NCBI GenBank assembly: GCA_903883965.1 | Contig: CAISCU010000011.1 | Span: 1-64,000, forward strand | DNA from: an uncultured Bacteroidota bacterium | GTDB lineage: Bacteria > Bacteroidota > Bacteroidia > UKL13-3 | Direction of reading: 5' to 3' | Length of the DNA: 64,000 nucleotides | Part shown: in pieces, positions 1 to 8,287 of the stretch | Numbering within the stretch: position 1 is the first letter of the stretch | Layout: each line of letters begins with the position of its first letter | The notes under the pieces: generated by a model | Told to the model about the DNA's origin: nothing | What the model saw: the letters and a program-made list of their open reading frames with translations, nothing else | Database searches by the model: none | Translations under genes and position numbers: made by a program

Positions 1-21
1 CCGCGGAACTTTCTCCAATGA
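1..21 (+). CDS. possible 3' end of an upstream gene (partial)
   Basis: Frame 1 reads six codons (P-R-N-F-L-Q) and then TGA at 19-21, so a gene entering from outside the window could end here with its stop overlapping the coaE start in an ATGA arrangement. That overlap is a common sign of translational coupling. Only seven codons are visible, so neither the product nor the reality of the gene can be established. Confidence 0.3.
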   Translation, partial: PRNFLQ

Positions 22-599
22 AAAAAATAGGCATTACAGGCAATATTGGAAGTGGTAAATCTACTTTAACAAAAATATTCTCATTAATGGGAATTCCTGT
101 TTATGATGCCGACTCTAGGGCCAAATGGCTCATGCAAAATCACCCCGAAATTCAAAAAGGCTTAATCGCAATCTTTGGCGATGAGGTATATGATCACAAC
201 CAAATTTTAAACAGGGCTTATCTAGCCAATTTGGTATTCAAACAGCCCAGTATGTTGGCTCAACTCAACGCCCTGGTTCATCCATTGGTATTTGCAGATT
301 TTGACCACTGGTTAGCTGTACAAAATGCACCCTATATTGTAAAAGAAGCGGCACTGTTAATTGAAAGTGAATCTTACAAACAATTAGATGAACTTATTTT
401 GGTGCGCGCACCCGAACATATTCGCATCCAAAGAACCATGGAAAGAGATGGTGTCAGCCTAGAAGCAGTTGAAGCCAGAATGAAAAACCAAATGGACGAA
501 TCGCTTAAAATTCCTTTTGCCAAATACATTGTTCAAAACGATGGTATGCAATTGCTCATTCCTCAAATTATGCGCATTCATCAAATGCTAGTAGGGTAG
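18..599 (+). CDS. coaE: dephospho-CoA kinase
   Basis: This cytosolic kinase catalyses the last step of coenzyme A synthesis, ATP-dependent phosphorylation of the 3'-hydroxyl of dephospho-CoA. A Walker A loop GNIGSGKS lies at residues 8-15, directly after the first beta strand, as is usual for the family. An acidic 'DADS' follows near residue 30, and the 193-residue length is typical. The ATG at 18 puts the P-loop at its normal distance from the N-terminus. The gene may be coupled to a gene upstream of the window through an ATGA overlap. It converges with the helicase gene, 14 bp apart, with no obvious hairpin terminator between them. Confidence 0.95.
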   Translation: MKKIGITGNIGSGKSTLTKIFSLMGIPVYDADSRAKWLMQNHPEIQKGLIAIFGDEVYDHNQILNRAYLANLVFKQPSMLAQLNALVHPLVFADFDHWLAVQNAPYIVKEAALLIESESYKQLDELILVRAPEHIRIQRTMERDGVSLEAVEARMKNQMDESLKIPFAKYIVQNDGMQLLIPQIMRIHQMLVG

Positions 600-613
600 T
601 ATTAACAAACCAA

Positions 614-2902
614 TTAGGGGGTTAAAATTTTAAGTTTTGCAAATTTCAAAACCAGTACTTTCTTTCCGCTAGCCTCAAACTCAATATTGGCTTTGCGGTT
701 GTCTCCACTGCCGTCTATTTGCAGCACCATTCCTTTACCAAAACGTTGGTGTTCAACTTGCATACCTTGTGCTAATTGAGAAGTATCATCGCCTACAAAA
801 TCAGGGTCTGGTGCTGGTTTATGAGTAGCTTCATTCTTTTTGGGTAGCGGTTTCAATCCACCCGATAATATTTTTTTAGGCAATCCGCTCAAAGTTCTGC
901 TAGAAGGGTCTTGTCTGTTACTATCGGCTTGGTTGGCTTTGCCCAATACATTTTCAAAATTTAAAAACTCAGGATTGATTTCTTGTAAGAAACGGCTGGG
1001 TTCTGCATACACAATAGAACCAAAGCGGAACCTTGATGTAGCAAAAGTCAAAGTGAGTTTTTTCATGGCTCTCGTTAGGGCAACATAAAACAAACGCCTT
1101 TCTTCTTCCAACTCCTGACGGCTGTTCAATGCCAATTGAGAAGGGAATAAATTTTCTTCTAAACCTACCACATACACATATTTAAATTCAAGCCCTTTTG
1201 CAGAGTGGATGGTCATTAAACTAACATGGTCTTTGTCTTCGTTTTTGTTTTGGTCGTCATTGGTAAGCAATGCCACATCCGACATAAAATCTGCCAATAA
1301 TTTGTTTTCCAAAACACCGTCATCATCGGCAGTTTCTTGCACACTGAATTCTTTGATGCCACTCAACAATTCTTCAATGTTTTCGTAACGAGCAATGCCC
1401 TCAACAGTTTTGTCTTCGTATAAATTTTTTAACACGCCACTTTGTTTGGCAATATACATGGCCACATCATAGGCATTCTTGTTTAAAATTGTTTGGAAAC
1501 TCTGAATCATGGTTACAAAATCGGTGATGGCTGTTGCGCCTTTAATGCCATACTGTTCCAAATTTTCCATTACCGCCCATAAACTTTTTTGTTCACGGTC
1601 GGCCAAAACCATCAATTTGTCCATACTGGTTTTGCCAATGCCTCTGGTTGGGTAATTGATAATGCGCTTCAATGCTTCTTCATCATTTGGGTTCAATACA
1701 ACCCTGAAGTAAGCCAATAAATCTTTGATTTCTTTGCGTTGGTAAAAAGACATTCCTCCATAAATTTTATAGGGGATATTCATTTTACGCAATGCTTCTT
1801 CTAAGGCCCTACTTTGTGCATTGGTTCGGTACAAAATGGCAAAATCTTCGTTCATCACATGGCTATTCATCTTTTCTTGAAAAATAGAGGATGCCACCAA
1901 TTTGCCTTCTTCGTTATCGGTGAGTGCTTTGATTACTTTAATGCGATCGCCATTTTCATTGTCGGTCCAAACCGATTTTTTAATCTGGTCTTTGTTTTTG
2001 TCTATAACACTTGATGCCGCATTGACAATGGTTTGCGTACTTCTGTAGTTTTGTTCAAGCTTAAAAGTTTTTACATCTGGAAAGTCTTTCTGAAAGCCCA
2101 AAATGTTTTTAATATTGGCACCCCTAAATGCGTAAATACTTTGTGCATCATCTCCTACTACTGCAATGTTTTGGTGCACGGCTGCCAGTTTTTTTACAAT
2201 CATGTACTGGGCATGGTTGGTGTCTTGAAACTCATCCACCATGATGTATCTGAATAAGTGCTGGTATTTATTTAAAATATCTAAATGATTGCTAAACAGT
2301 TTATGTGTATTCACCAATAAATCGTCAAAATCCATTGCGCCCGCTCTGAAACAACGGTCTTGATATGCTTTAAAAAGCATGCCAAATTTGGGCCTGCCAC
2401 TTTCATTGTCATACGCTGAAAGTTCATCGTTCATTAAATATTCTTCGGCGCTAAGCAAGCCGTTTTTAGCAGATGAAATGCGGGTTAACATATTGCCTGG
2501 CTTGTACAATTTTTCGTCCAAGTTCATTTCATTCACAATGGTTTTGATTAAGCTTTTACTGTCGTCACTGTCGTAAATGGTAAAATTTCTAGGGTAGCCA
2601 ATGCGTTCACTTTCCGACCTCAGAATTCTTGAGAAAATACTGTGGAAAGTTCCCATCCAAATGTTCTTAGCTTCTGGGCCAACAGCTTGTTGTACCCTAT
2701 GCCTCATTTCTTTGGCAGCTTTGTTGGTGAAAGTCAAAGACAAAATTTGAAACGGATCTACATCATGCCTCAACATGTGTACAATACGGTAAGTCAATAC
2801 CCTTGTTTTGCCTGAGCCAGCACCTGCAACAATCATCACAGGCCCATCTATTTGTTCAACGGCAGCTCGTTGTGCCGGGTTCAATGTTTGAAGGTAATCC
2901 AC
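614..2902 (-). CDS. ATP-dependent DNA helicase, UvrD/PcrA type (Rep family)
   Basis: This is a superfamily 1A 3'-to-5' helicase of DNA repair and replication. Visible motifs include the Walker A sequence AGAGSGKT at about residues 26-33, 'VDEFQDTN' (motif II), 'GDDAQSIYAFRGA' (motif III), and 'LMTIHSAKGLEF' and 'VALTRAM' in the C-terminal core. A Tudor-like tail near the end (from 'GMQVEHQRFGKG') resembles the RNA-polymerase-binding domain of PcrA. The frame is open from an ATG at 2959, but that ATG lies inside a dispersed 61-bp repeat and would add 19 non-family residues. The GTG at 2902-2900, giving a product that begins VDYLQTLNPAQ, is therefore preferred. Choice between uvrD and pcrA as a name is not possible here. 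Confidence 0.93.
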   Translation of the reverse strand: MDYLQTLNPAQRAAVEQIDGPVMIVAGAGSGKTRVLTYRIVHMLRHDVDPFQILSLTFTNKAAKEMRHRVQQAVGPEAKNIWMGTFHSIFSRILRSESERIGYPRNFTIYDSDDSKSLIKTIVNEMNLDEKLYKPGNMLTRISSAKNGLLSAEEYLMNDELSAYDNESGRPKFGMLFKAYQDRCFRAGAMDFDDLLVNTHKLFSNHLDILNKYQHLFRYIMVDEFQDTNHAQYMIVKKLAAVHQNIAVVGDDAQSIYAFRGANIKNILGFQKDFPDVKTFKLEQNYRSTQTIVNAASSVIDKNKDQIKKSVWTDNENGDRIKVIKALTDNEEGKLVASSIFQEKMNSHVMNEDFAILYRTNAQSRALEEALRKMNIPYKIYGGMSFYQRKEIKDLLAYFRVVLNPNDEEALKRIINYPTRGIGKTSMDKLMVLADREQKSLWAVMENLEQYGIKGATAITDFVTMIQSFQTILNKNAYDVAMYIAKQSGVLKNLYEDKTVEGIARYENIEELLSGIKEFSVQETADDDGVLENKLLADFMSDVALLTNDDQNKNEDKDHVSLMTIHSAKGLEFKYVYVVGLEENLFPSQLALNSRQELEEERRLFYVALTRAMKKLTLTFATSRFRFGSIVYAEPSRFLQEINPEFLNFENVLGKANQADSNRQDPSSRTLSGLPKKILSGGLKPLPKKNEATHKPAPDPDFVGDDTSQLAQGMQVEHQRFGKGMVLQIDGSGDNRKANIEFEASGKKVLVLKFAKLKILTP

Positions 2903-2943
2903 CTTACGAAAATAAGCCAGAAACTTGAGCAAATGGGGGCAAG

Positions 2944-3004
2944 ATTTCAACACGCTCATGCCCCCAAATCATTCAAATTGGGGATAAAAAAAGATCCCCA
3001 ATTT
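2944..3004. repeat. 61-bp hairpin repeat, copy A
   Basis: This copy matches 7173-7233 at 57 of 61 positions by eye and lies in the same orientation. It contains an 11-bp perfect inverted repeat, AAATTGGGGAT at 2975-2985 and ATCCCCAATTT at 2994-3004, around an A-rich 8-base loop. It lies just upstream of the helicase start, so it could form a hairpin in that gene's leader. The 3' flank has no T-run, so it does not look like a classical terminator for plus-strand transcription. Its function is unknown. Confidence 0.85.
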
Positions 3005-3604
3005 AAGAGTCCAAATTTCAATTCAAATCCTTCTACTTATTAGATTGATAACTTTTTGAAAATTTAATGTAAAATTAATATGCATTTATTTTCAAAAAAA
3101 TATCTTTTGTATTAGTATTATGATAATATATTATATACATTCGTATTCATATACATGTAGTGTTTTACCCATTCCTTTCACTGTATAGTTAAATTTATTA
3201 GCCAATGAAATTTTTTTATAAAAAAAATAGAAACTAGAAAGACTAGCATTTATATTTTACTTTTTTTTGAATCAGACTAATCTGTTTCAATTGTGATTAT
3301 TTAACAAGTAAATTTTAATGCAAATTGTTTAAATAATGAAGAAAAACTTTCAAAAGTTGAATTGATTATACATTAAATTTAAAAATTAGGATTTAACCAA
3401 CTAAAAAATGTATGTGCGATTTTAGTTGTGAAAATTGTTTCCAAATGTAATATCTATTTTACTTTGAATAAGAGTAATAGTTCATTTTTACAAATCAATT
3501 TGAAAAAATTACTAGAATTAAATTTAAAGTAAAAATATTTATGCTTAGAGTAAAAAAATGATAAAACCGTTTAGCCTAAAATATCTTTTTTAAATTATAT
3601 AAAA
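3005..3604. other. 600-bp AT-rich stretch without a recognisable gene
   Basis: No ORF with coding character was found on either strand; the stretch is dominated by A and T runs. It should contain the promoter of the T9SS cargo gene that starts at 3605. The closest match is TATCTTTT at 3582-3589, one mismatch from the Bacteroidota -7 box TAnnTTTG, but without a good -33 TTG at the right spacing. A second near match, TATCTTTTG, lies at 3101-3109. I see no RNA gene or strong hairpin. Confidence 0.6.
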
Positions 3605-5728
3605 ATGAAACAATCAATTACCAAAAGTCTAAGTTTAAATTTACTCTTAATGAGTGTGTTTTCCATTTTATTGTTAAATAAAGCTTATTGCCAAGTTGTA
3701 CCAGAAATTAAAGTAACTTGGCATTTAGAAAATAAAGTTTTAAAGCCCTGGAATACAATTGGAGACGGATATTTAATAAAAATAGCAACAATTTATACTG
3801 ACGAAGTATACAACTCTAATATTAATTTTTTACAACAATTATATCTTAATGTAACAACTTCTGGACCAATAATATCTGGAATTTCTACCTCAAAACTATG
3901 GATACACAATCCTTATATTGCTGGACCTTTTAATGCAGGTCTTAGCCCAACTGTAATCAATGGAAATATTTTTGATCCAACTATTGTTCGCACAATTGCA
4001 CCATTTAGGGTTTCTTCAAGTCAACAAGGATCAACGTATGAAATTTGGATGCAATTTAATATGAACACTGAAGTGTCAAATTGCCAATGGATTAAATTTA
4101 GAATTAATACAGTATGGAATAATGCGCAACTTAATGATACTTATGATGGCAAAAGTGAATTTTATTTTGCTAGATATGCTAATAATCTAACAGAATATAA
4201 TACTCCTGACTTATTTGTTAAAGATAATTCATTTGATACAGGAGTTGAACCAAATTGGCAGTCAAGTATTTCTGATATAACTAAAAGTGTAAGTATATTA
4301 AATAAATTAAATGGAGTAGCTGTTAGAGATTATAATGGATTAAATCCTCAATTAATGTTAAATAATTATGCTCAACCAAGTACATTAGGTAATTATAATA
4401 CAATGAATGTATTAGTTGAAAATAGAGGTTGTGCTGCAACAACAGCAAATGCAAATCTAAATCTATATTGGACAGTTGCAAGAATTTGGGAGCCATGGGG
4501 ACATGATTGGCATAACTTTTCAAATTACCCAACATTTGCAGGTAGTAATTTTGTAAATTGGCTTAATCCGTCCACTAATATGGTAGAGCAAAAACCAATG
4601 GGCAATAATATAACTTTAATGGACAAAAATAATTATAAATCTGATTCTAAGCCTATAGAAATTCCTTCAGGAATATTACACACAAGTAGAAATTTAAGTA
4701 CTTTTGAAAATACAGGAGGTTTTTTAGCAAGCGTTCAGTGGAATCCCCCTGTTGCAGATTGGTATAGAAGTTCATCGACAATTTTTCATCATAATAATGT
4801 TGAACCTGTTATTTGTTATTTGGCTGAAATTAAAGAACCTTATAAACAAGATAGTGGATTTTATCAAAGTTATAGTTTAAATAGTTCTGTTAGTATAACG
4901 GACTATGCACTATATAATAATAATGTGGCAACAGTTAATTCATATTTAGCCTCACCAAATGGTCTTTACAAAAGTCATCCAACAGCTGGAAAATTTAGAA
5001 GTAATATTGGTGTAATATATGTTACAAATCCTTCGAATCCAATATCTTCAATTCCAATAAGTATCGTATTAGAAGGAGGTCAACCAATATTTCGTAATCA
5101 TGGTTCTATTTATGTGATTTTTGATGAAATATTATGGCATAAATGGAATGAAAATGGGATGTCTGGTTCTGGTTTCGAAATTGTAACAGAACAAGTAGTT
5201 AAAATTACAAATGATAGTTTAGTTACTTTTACAGGTATTGAATTAGGAGAGCAAGATAGAGGAATGTTAGGAGTTCAATTTGAATATGATGGGGATAATG
5301 TTCCAGAAAATGATTTTTTATATAGTTTATCTGTTGGTACTTTTAATGAAAATCCAATGTCTCAAATTGGTTCTCCAACACATTTCATAACACACGTTCT
5401 TCATACACCAGTAGTTGATGGCGAGTCAGGTTTTTACAAAAATGGTTCAACTAATTTTTCAAATAATATCAAAATAGATTTTGTAAATATGTATCCAAAC
5501 CCAGTAACTGAAAAGTTGAATTTAATGTTTGAGTTGAAACATGATGCAGGAAACATTAGTATTGAAGTCTATGATTTGCAACTACGATTAATAAAAAAAC
5601 ATGAACTAAATCAAGTTAGAAAAGGAGGATTTTCATATGCCATTTCTACGGATGATTTGTCGGGAGGAAATTATTTACTAAAATTAAAAGTAGAAGACTC
5701 CATTCAAACATTTAAGTTTATAAAGTAA
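3605..5728 (+). CDS. secreted protein with T9SS type A C-terminal sorting domain
   Basis: The product is 707 residues long and begins with a signal peptide (hydrophobic core about residues 10-24, with 'AYCQ' at the probable cleavage site). It ends in an approximately 80-residue type A T9SS sorting domain, recognisable from 'MYPNPVTEKLNL', the 'YDLQ' turn, 'LSGGNYLLKL' and the terminal 'FKFIK'. Such proteins are exported by Sec, then carried across the outer membrane by T9SS and released or anchored. The roughly 600-residue central part was not recognised; it is rich in Asn, Ser, Tyr and Trp and resembles a beta-sandwich adhesin or exoprotein. It is more AT-rich than the housekeeping neighbours and lies between two copies of a 61-bp repeat. 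The next cargo gene follows after 7 bp. Confidence 0.85.
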   Translation: MKQSITKSLSLNLLLMSVFSILLLNKAYCQVVPEIKVTWHLENKVLKPWNTIGDGYLIKIATIYTDEVYNSNINFLQQLYLNVTTSGPIISGISTSKLWIHNPYIAGPFNAGLSPTVINGNIFDPTIVRTIAPFRVSSSQQGSTYEIWMQFNMNTEVSNCQWIKFRINTVWNNAQLNDTYDGKSEFYFARYANNLTEYNTPDLFVKDNSFDTGVEPNWQSSISDITKSVSILNKLNGVAVRDYNGLNPQLMLNNYAQPSTLGNYNTMNVLVENRGCAATTANANLNLYWTVARIWEPWGHDWHNFSNYPTFAGSNFVNWLNPSTNMVEQKPMGNNITLMDKNNYKSDSKPIEIPSGILHTSRNLSTFENTGGFLASVQWNPPVADWYRSSSTIFHHNNVEPVICYLAEIKEPYKQDSGFYQSYSLNSSVSITDYALYNNNVATVNSYLASPNGLYKSHPTAGKFRSNIGVIYVTNPSNPISSIPISIVLEGGQPIFRNHGSIYVIFDEILWHKWNENGMSGSGFEIVTEQVVKITNDSLVTFTGIELGEQDRGMLGVQFEYDGDNVPENDFLYSLSVGTFNENPMSQIGSPTHFITHVLHTPVVDGESGFYKNGSTNFSNNIKIDFVNMYPNPVTEKLNLMFELKHDAGNISIEVYDLQLRLIKKHELNQVRKGGFSYAISTDDLSGGNYLLKLKVEDSIQTFKFIK

Positions 5729-5735
5729 AATTGCC

Positions 5736-7133
5736 TTGATAATTAATAGAAATCTAATTATATTATTATTGCTTTTGTCAAATCTAGTTGGTAAATCTCA
5801 AAACTTGGTTCCCAATCCAAGTTTTGAGATTTATACTTTGTGTCCAACCTATAAAAATATGTCTGGAGTCAAAGATAATATTCAAAGATTTTGTGCAAAC
5901 TGGGAAAACATAGGAGTTCAACAAGCTTTTGCTTCTGGTTATGGGGGGCAATATTATAATGAATGCGCGAATAAGCCAGAGGATAGACCATTTTCCTTTG
6001 TTCAAAAAGCACATTCTGGAAAGGGAATGGCACAAATTCTAAATACGAATGCTGGTTTTTTTCAAGAAAGAATTTTTTATGGAATTAAATTAATCACATC
6101 ATTAAAAATTGGACATCGCTACGCGGTGAGTTTTTTTATAAACCTTGCCGATAGCAGTTGTTCTGCAATGAATAATATAGGCGTTTTATTCTGTACTCAA
6201 AAAATAAAAATTATAGATACATCTAATATTACATCAGTTTGTTACCCCAATAGAGCTCAAGTCTATAGCAAAAATGTAATTGAAGACAAAATTAATTGGG
6301 TAGAGATTAAGGGGTCTTTTATAGCTGATAGTGCATACAATTACATGGTAGTTGGGAATTTATTTGATTATAAAAAAACAACATATAAAAATTTAGATTG
6401 TACGGGTGCTCTTGAATATCCTGCTTATCTAATAGATGATTTTACAGTTGAAGAAATAAATAATTCAATTCAAATAAATAATAAATTGATATGTAAAGGC
6501 GATTCGGCTATTTTACAAGTAACGGGCAATTTGTCTCAATTCTATTGGAGTTTAAACAAATCAGATACGCTCTCAACTTTAAACAGAATAAAGTTGAAAG
6601 TTGATTCTTCTTTTATGATTTATTTGATTTCAGAATATATTATCGATTCTTTGAATATCACTGCTATTGATTGGCCAGTTAAGAAAATACCAATAGATAC
6701 TTTTTTGTGTAATGGTTATTATGTTGAGATCGATGGAAGTGCTCAAAATGCTATTTATAAATGGAGCACAGGAAATTTAAGTCCATTACTTAGAATAAAA
6801 GAAGAAGGAAATTACATACTTGAAACAATAACTGGTTCTTGTAACAGATATGATACTCTTCACGTTTTTTCATGTCTATATGTTCCTAATGCATTCACTC
6901 CAAATGGGGATAATGAAAATGATGTTTTTTCCCCAATTGGTTTGCGGGCTTATAATTACCATCTTTTAATTTTCAATAAATGGGGGCAGCAATTATTTCA
7001 ATCAACTGATATAAGTAAGGGTTGGGATGGAGAAGGGCAAACTACTGATGTGTATTTTTATCGTATTACATATACCAGTGTTGAAGGAACTCATGTTTAT
7101 GAGCAAAAAGGGAACTTTACATTGTTGAAATAA
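5736..7133 (+). CDS. secreted protein with gliding-motility-associated (CHU_C, T9SS type B) C-terminal domain
   Basis: A 465-residue product starting at a TTG, seven bases after the preceding stop. No ATG precedes the first internal methionine, and the TTG gives a good signal peptide (ILLLLLSNLVGKSQ), so the TTG is preferred. The C-terminal about 85 residues are a type B sorting module: 'VPNAFTPNGDNENDVF', 'IFNKWGQQLF', 'GWDGEGQTTDVYFYRI' and a final 'KGNFTLLK'. The N-terminal 'LVPNPSFEIYTLCP' is common at the start of Bacteroidota exoproteins with a carbohydrate-binding-like jelly roll, but no enzyme active site is recognisable. It is probably in an operon with the type A cargo gene upstream and shares its AT-rich composition. 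Confidence 0.82.
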   Translation: MIINRNLIILLLLLSNLVGKSQNLVPNPSFEIYTLCPTYKNMSGVKDNIQRFCANWENIGVQQAFASGYGGQYYNECANKPEDRPFSFVQKAHSGKGMAQILNTNAGFFQERIFYGIKLITSLKIGHRYAVSFFINLADSSCSAMNNIGVLFCTQKIKIIDTSNITSVCYPNRAQVYSKNVIEDKINWVEIKGSFIADSAYNYMVVGNLFDYKKTTYKNLDCTGALEYPAYLIDDFTVEEINNSIQINNKLICKGDSAILQVTGNLSQFYWSLNKSDTLSTLNRIKLKVDSSFMIYLISEYIIDSLNITAIDWPVKKIPIDTFLCNGYYVEIDGSAQNAIYKWSTGNLSPLLRIKEEGNYILETITGSCNRYDTLHVFSCLYVPNAFTPNGDNENDVFSPIGLRAYNYHLLIFNKWGQQLFQSTDISKGWDGEGQTTDVYFYRITYTSVEGTHVYEQKGNFTLLK

Positions 7134-7172
7134 ATAATACTAATCTGAAAAGTATGAAATTAAGAATTTGTC

Positions 7173-7233
7173 ATTTCAACACGCCCAAGCCCGCAAATCA
7201 TTCAAATTGGGGATAAAAAAATATCCCCAATTT
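7173..7233. repeat. 61-bp hairpin repeat, copy B (16-bp perfect stem)
   Basis: This is the second copy of the element at 2944-3004, with four mismatches, direct orientation and identical spacing. In this copy the inverted repeat is longer: 16 bp pair perfectly between 7200-7215 and 7222-7237 around a six-A loop. It lies 40 bp past the stop of the type B cargo gene, where it could stabilise the transcript end, although only a short T-rich flank follows. Together the two copies bracket the AT-rich cargo-gene segment. Confidence 0.85.
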
Positions 7234-7297
7234 GAATTTAGAATTTAGAGTTCAGGATTATTTTGAAAATCCATGTATGTATACACCAAATTGGTTT

Positions 7298-7549
7298 TTA
7301 CCAGTTTTTTTCTTCAAGTTTGCAATTGTTACTTGGATGTAGCTTTAGACCACCGTATTCATTGCATATTGCTGAAATATCCCAGCCTCTATTGTACATT
7401 TCATATTTTAAAGATTGCAAATAATAAGAACGACTGGTGCACCAACCTTGTTTGGTAATTTCCATGTTGTAACAACGCAACAATTCTTTGTCTGAACAGG
7501 CTGCATGGTATTTGCGATTATCGCTGTTGATTTTTGAATAATCTATCAT
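7298..7549 (-). CDS. hypothetical small protein, 83 aa
   Basis: Not recognised. The predicted protein is soluble, polar and rich in Lys, Asn, Tyr and Cys. It has a stretch 'YYLQSLKYEMYNRGWDISAI' that could form one or two helices and reads more like a real coding sequence than the opposite strand does. There are five cysteines without a clear metal-binding spacing. It begins with ATG at 7549, only 3 bp after the stop of the preceding ORF and in the same frame, which suggests a short minus-strand operon with the two ORFs upstream. A homology search would decide whether it is conserved. Confidence 0.5.
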   Translation of the reverse strand: MIDYSKINSDNRKYHAACSDKELLRCYNMEITKQGWCTSRSYYLQSLKYEMYNRGWDISAICNEYGGLKLHPSNNCKLEEKNW

Positions 7550-7552
7550 TTT

Positions 7553-7921
7553 CTATAAATATTGAATTTCACTTAATTGAGAAGTAAAGCTGCTAATATT
7601 CCCTTGAACCAATAATACATAGCGCTGTTGAACCAATACTTGGTATACCTGTCTGGCTTTTTTATTGACAGATATGGCACCAGTAAATTGTTTGTTTTCA
7701 TCAAAATACAACAACAAACTATCCTTGATTCCATATAAATCTATCAGTGTGTTCAAATGTGAATGCACACAGTGAACAAGCAATCCTTTACTTTCACTAA
7801 TTTGAGATTTGTTAACATGTAAAAATGGTTTGGGTAGTTCTACCAATTCAATTGCAAGATCTTTTGCCTTTTTATTTTTATAGGCTAGGCTAGCCATATT
7901 TTTACTTATTTTTTGTTCCAT
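7553..7921 (-). CDS. hypothetical protein, 122 aa
   Basis: Not recognised. It is a basic, soluble-looking product with alternating hydrophobic segments in its C-terminal half (around 'DSLLLYFDENKQFTGAISV' and 'VYQVLVQQRYVLLVQ'), compatible with a small alpha/beta fold. It has no signal peptide or membrane segment. Its ATG overlaps the 3' end of the preceding minus-strand ORF by 16 bp, and the next ORF begins 3 bp after its stop, so the three may be translated together. It lies between the AT-rich T9SS segment and the lipoprotein gene at 8288, in the least explained part of the window. Confidence 0.5.
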   Translation of the reverse strand: MEQKISKNMASLAYKNKKAKDLAIELVELPKPFLHVNKSQISESKGLLVHCVHSHLNTLIDLYGIKDSLLLYFDENKQFTGAISVNKKARQVYQVLVQQRYVLLVQGNISSFTSQLSEIQYL

Positions 7922-8109
7922 TGTTTTTTAAAATTTAATTGATGCTGAGATACAAACAAAAATGTTTGAGAGCTGAAATGCCCTTTTGAGACTGGTGGCA
8001 AACGGATACATAGATTTTTTTTCATGGCAAAAATGTTTTTTGCATGAAGAAGGCTTTTGCTCAAATCAGGAATGTGTAGTTCTAGATTTTTTGACCAGAT
8101 GGCCCGCAT
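7906..8109 (-). CDS. hypothetical small basic protein, 67 aa (doubtful)
   Basis: Not recognised. It is a basic 67-residue ORF whose start region is uncertain; an internal ATG (Met29) would leave a 39-residue peptide. Its last codons overlap the next minus-strand ORF by 16 bp, which is the only contextual support. The region just upstream (8101-8127, read on the minus strand) looks slightly like a tRNA D-arm, and the opposite strand also has a moderately long open frame here. It may be a spurious ORF or the remnant of a larger gene. Confidence 0.3.
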   Translation of the reverse strand: MRAIWSKNLELHIPDLSKSLLHAKNIFAMKKNLCIRLPPVSKGHFSSQTFLFVSQHQLNFKKQWNKK

Positions 8110-8287
8110 TGCTCTACCACCGTGGATCTAACTCGGTTGGTATTCTTTTTAAGAATTCTTAATGCACTACAAAGGTAAAATAGTTTTCTTGAACTATGCA
8201 AGAAAAAAATAGTAGCCAACTAAAAGCAAGCTTTTGCTTAACTTGCAAGTGGCTCATTTTATTTTTTTTGCCTTCATTAGCTATCCA

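Noticed and set aside
3005-3604. A tRNA-like TTCAAATCC at 3021-3030 as a T-arm
   Set aside because: It has no G-rich partner stem or upstream cloverleaf; the match is only to the loop.
8101-8127. A tRNA D-arm-like sequence on the minus strand (GGTAGAGCA)
   Set aside because: The first half of the D-stem is not complementary and no anticodon or T arm follows, so a tRNA or intact pseudo-tRNA is not supported.
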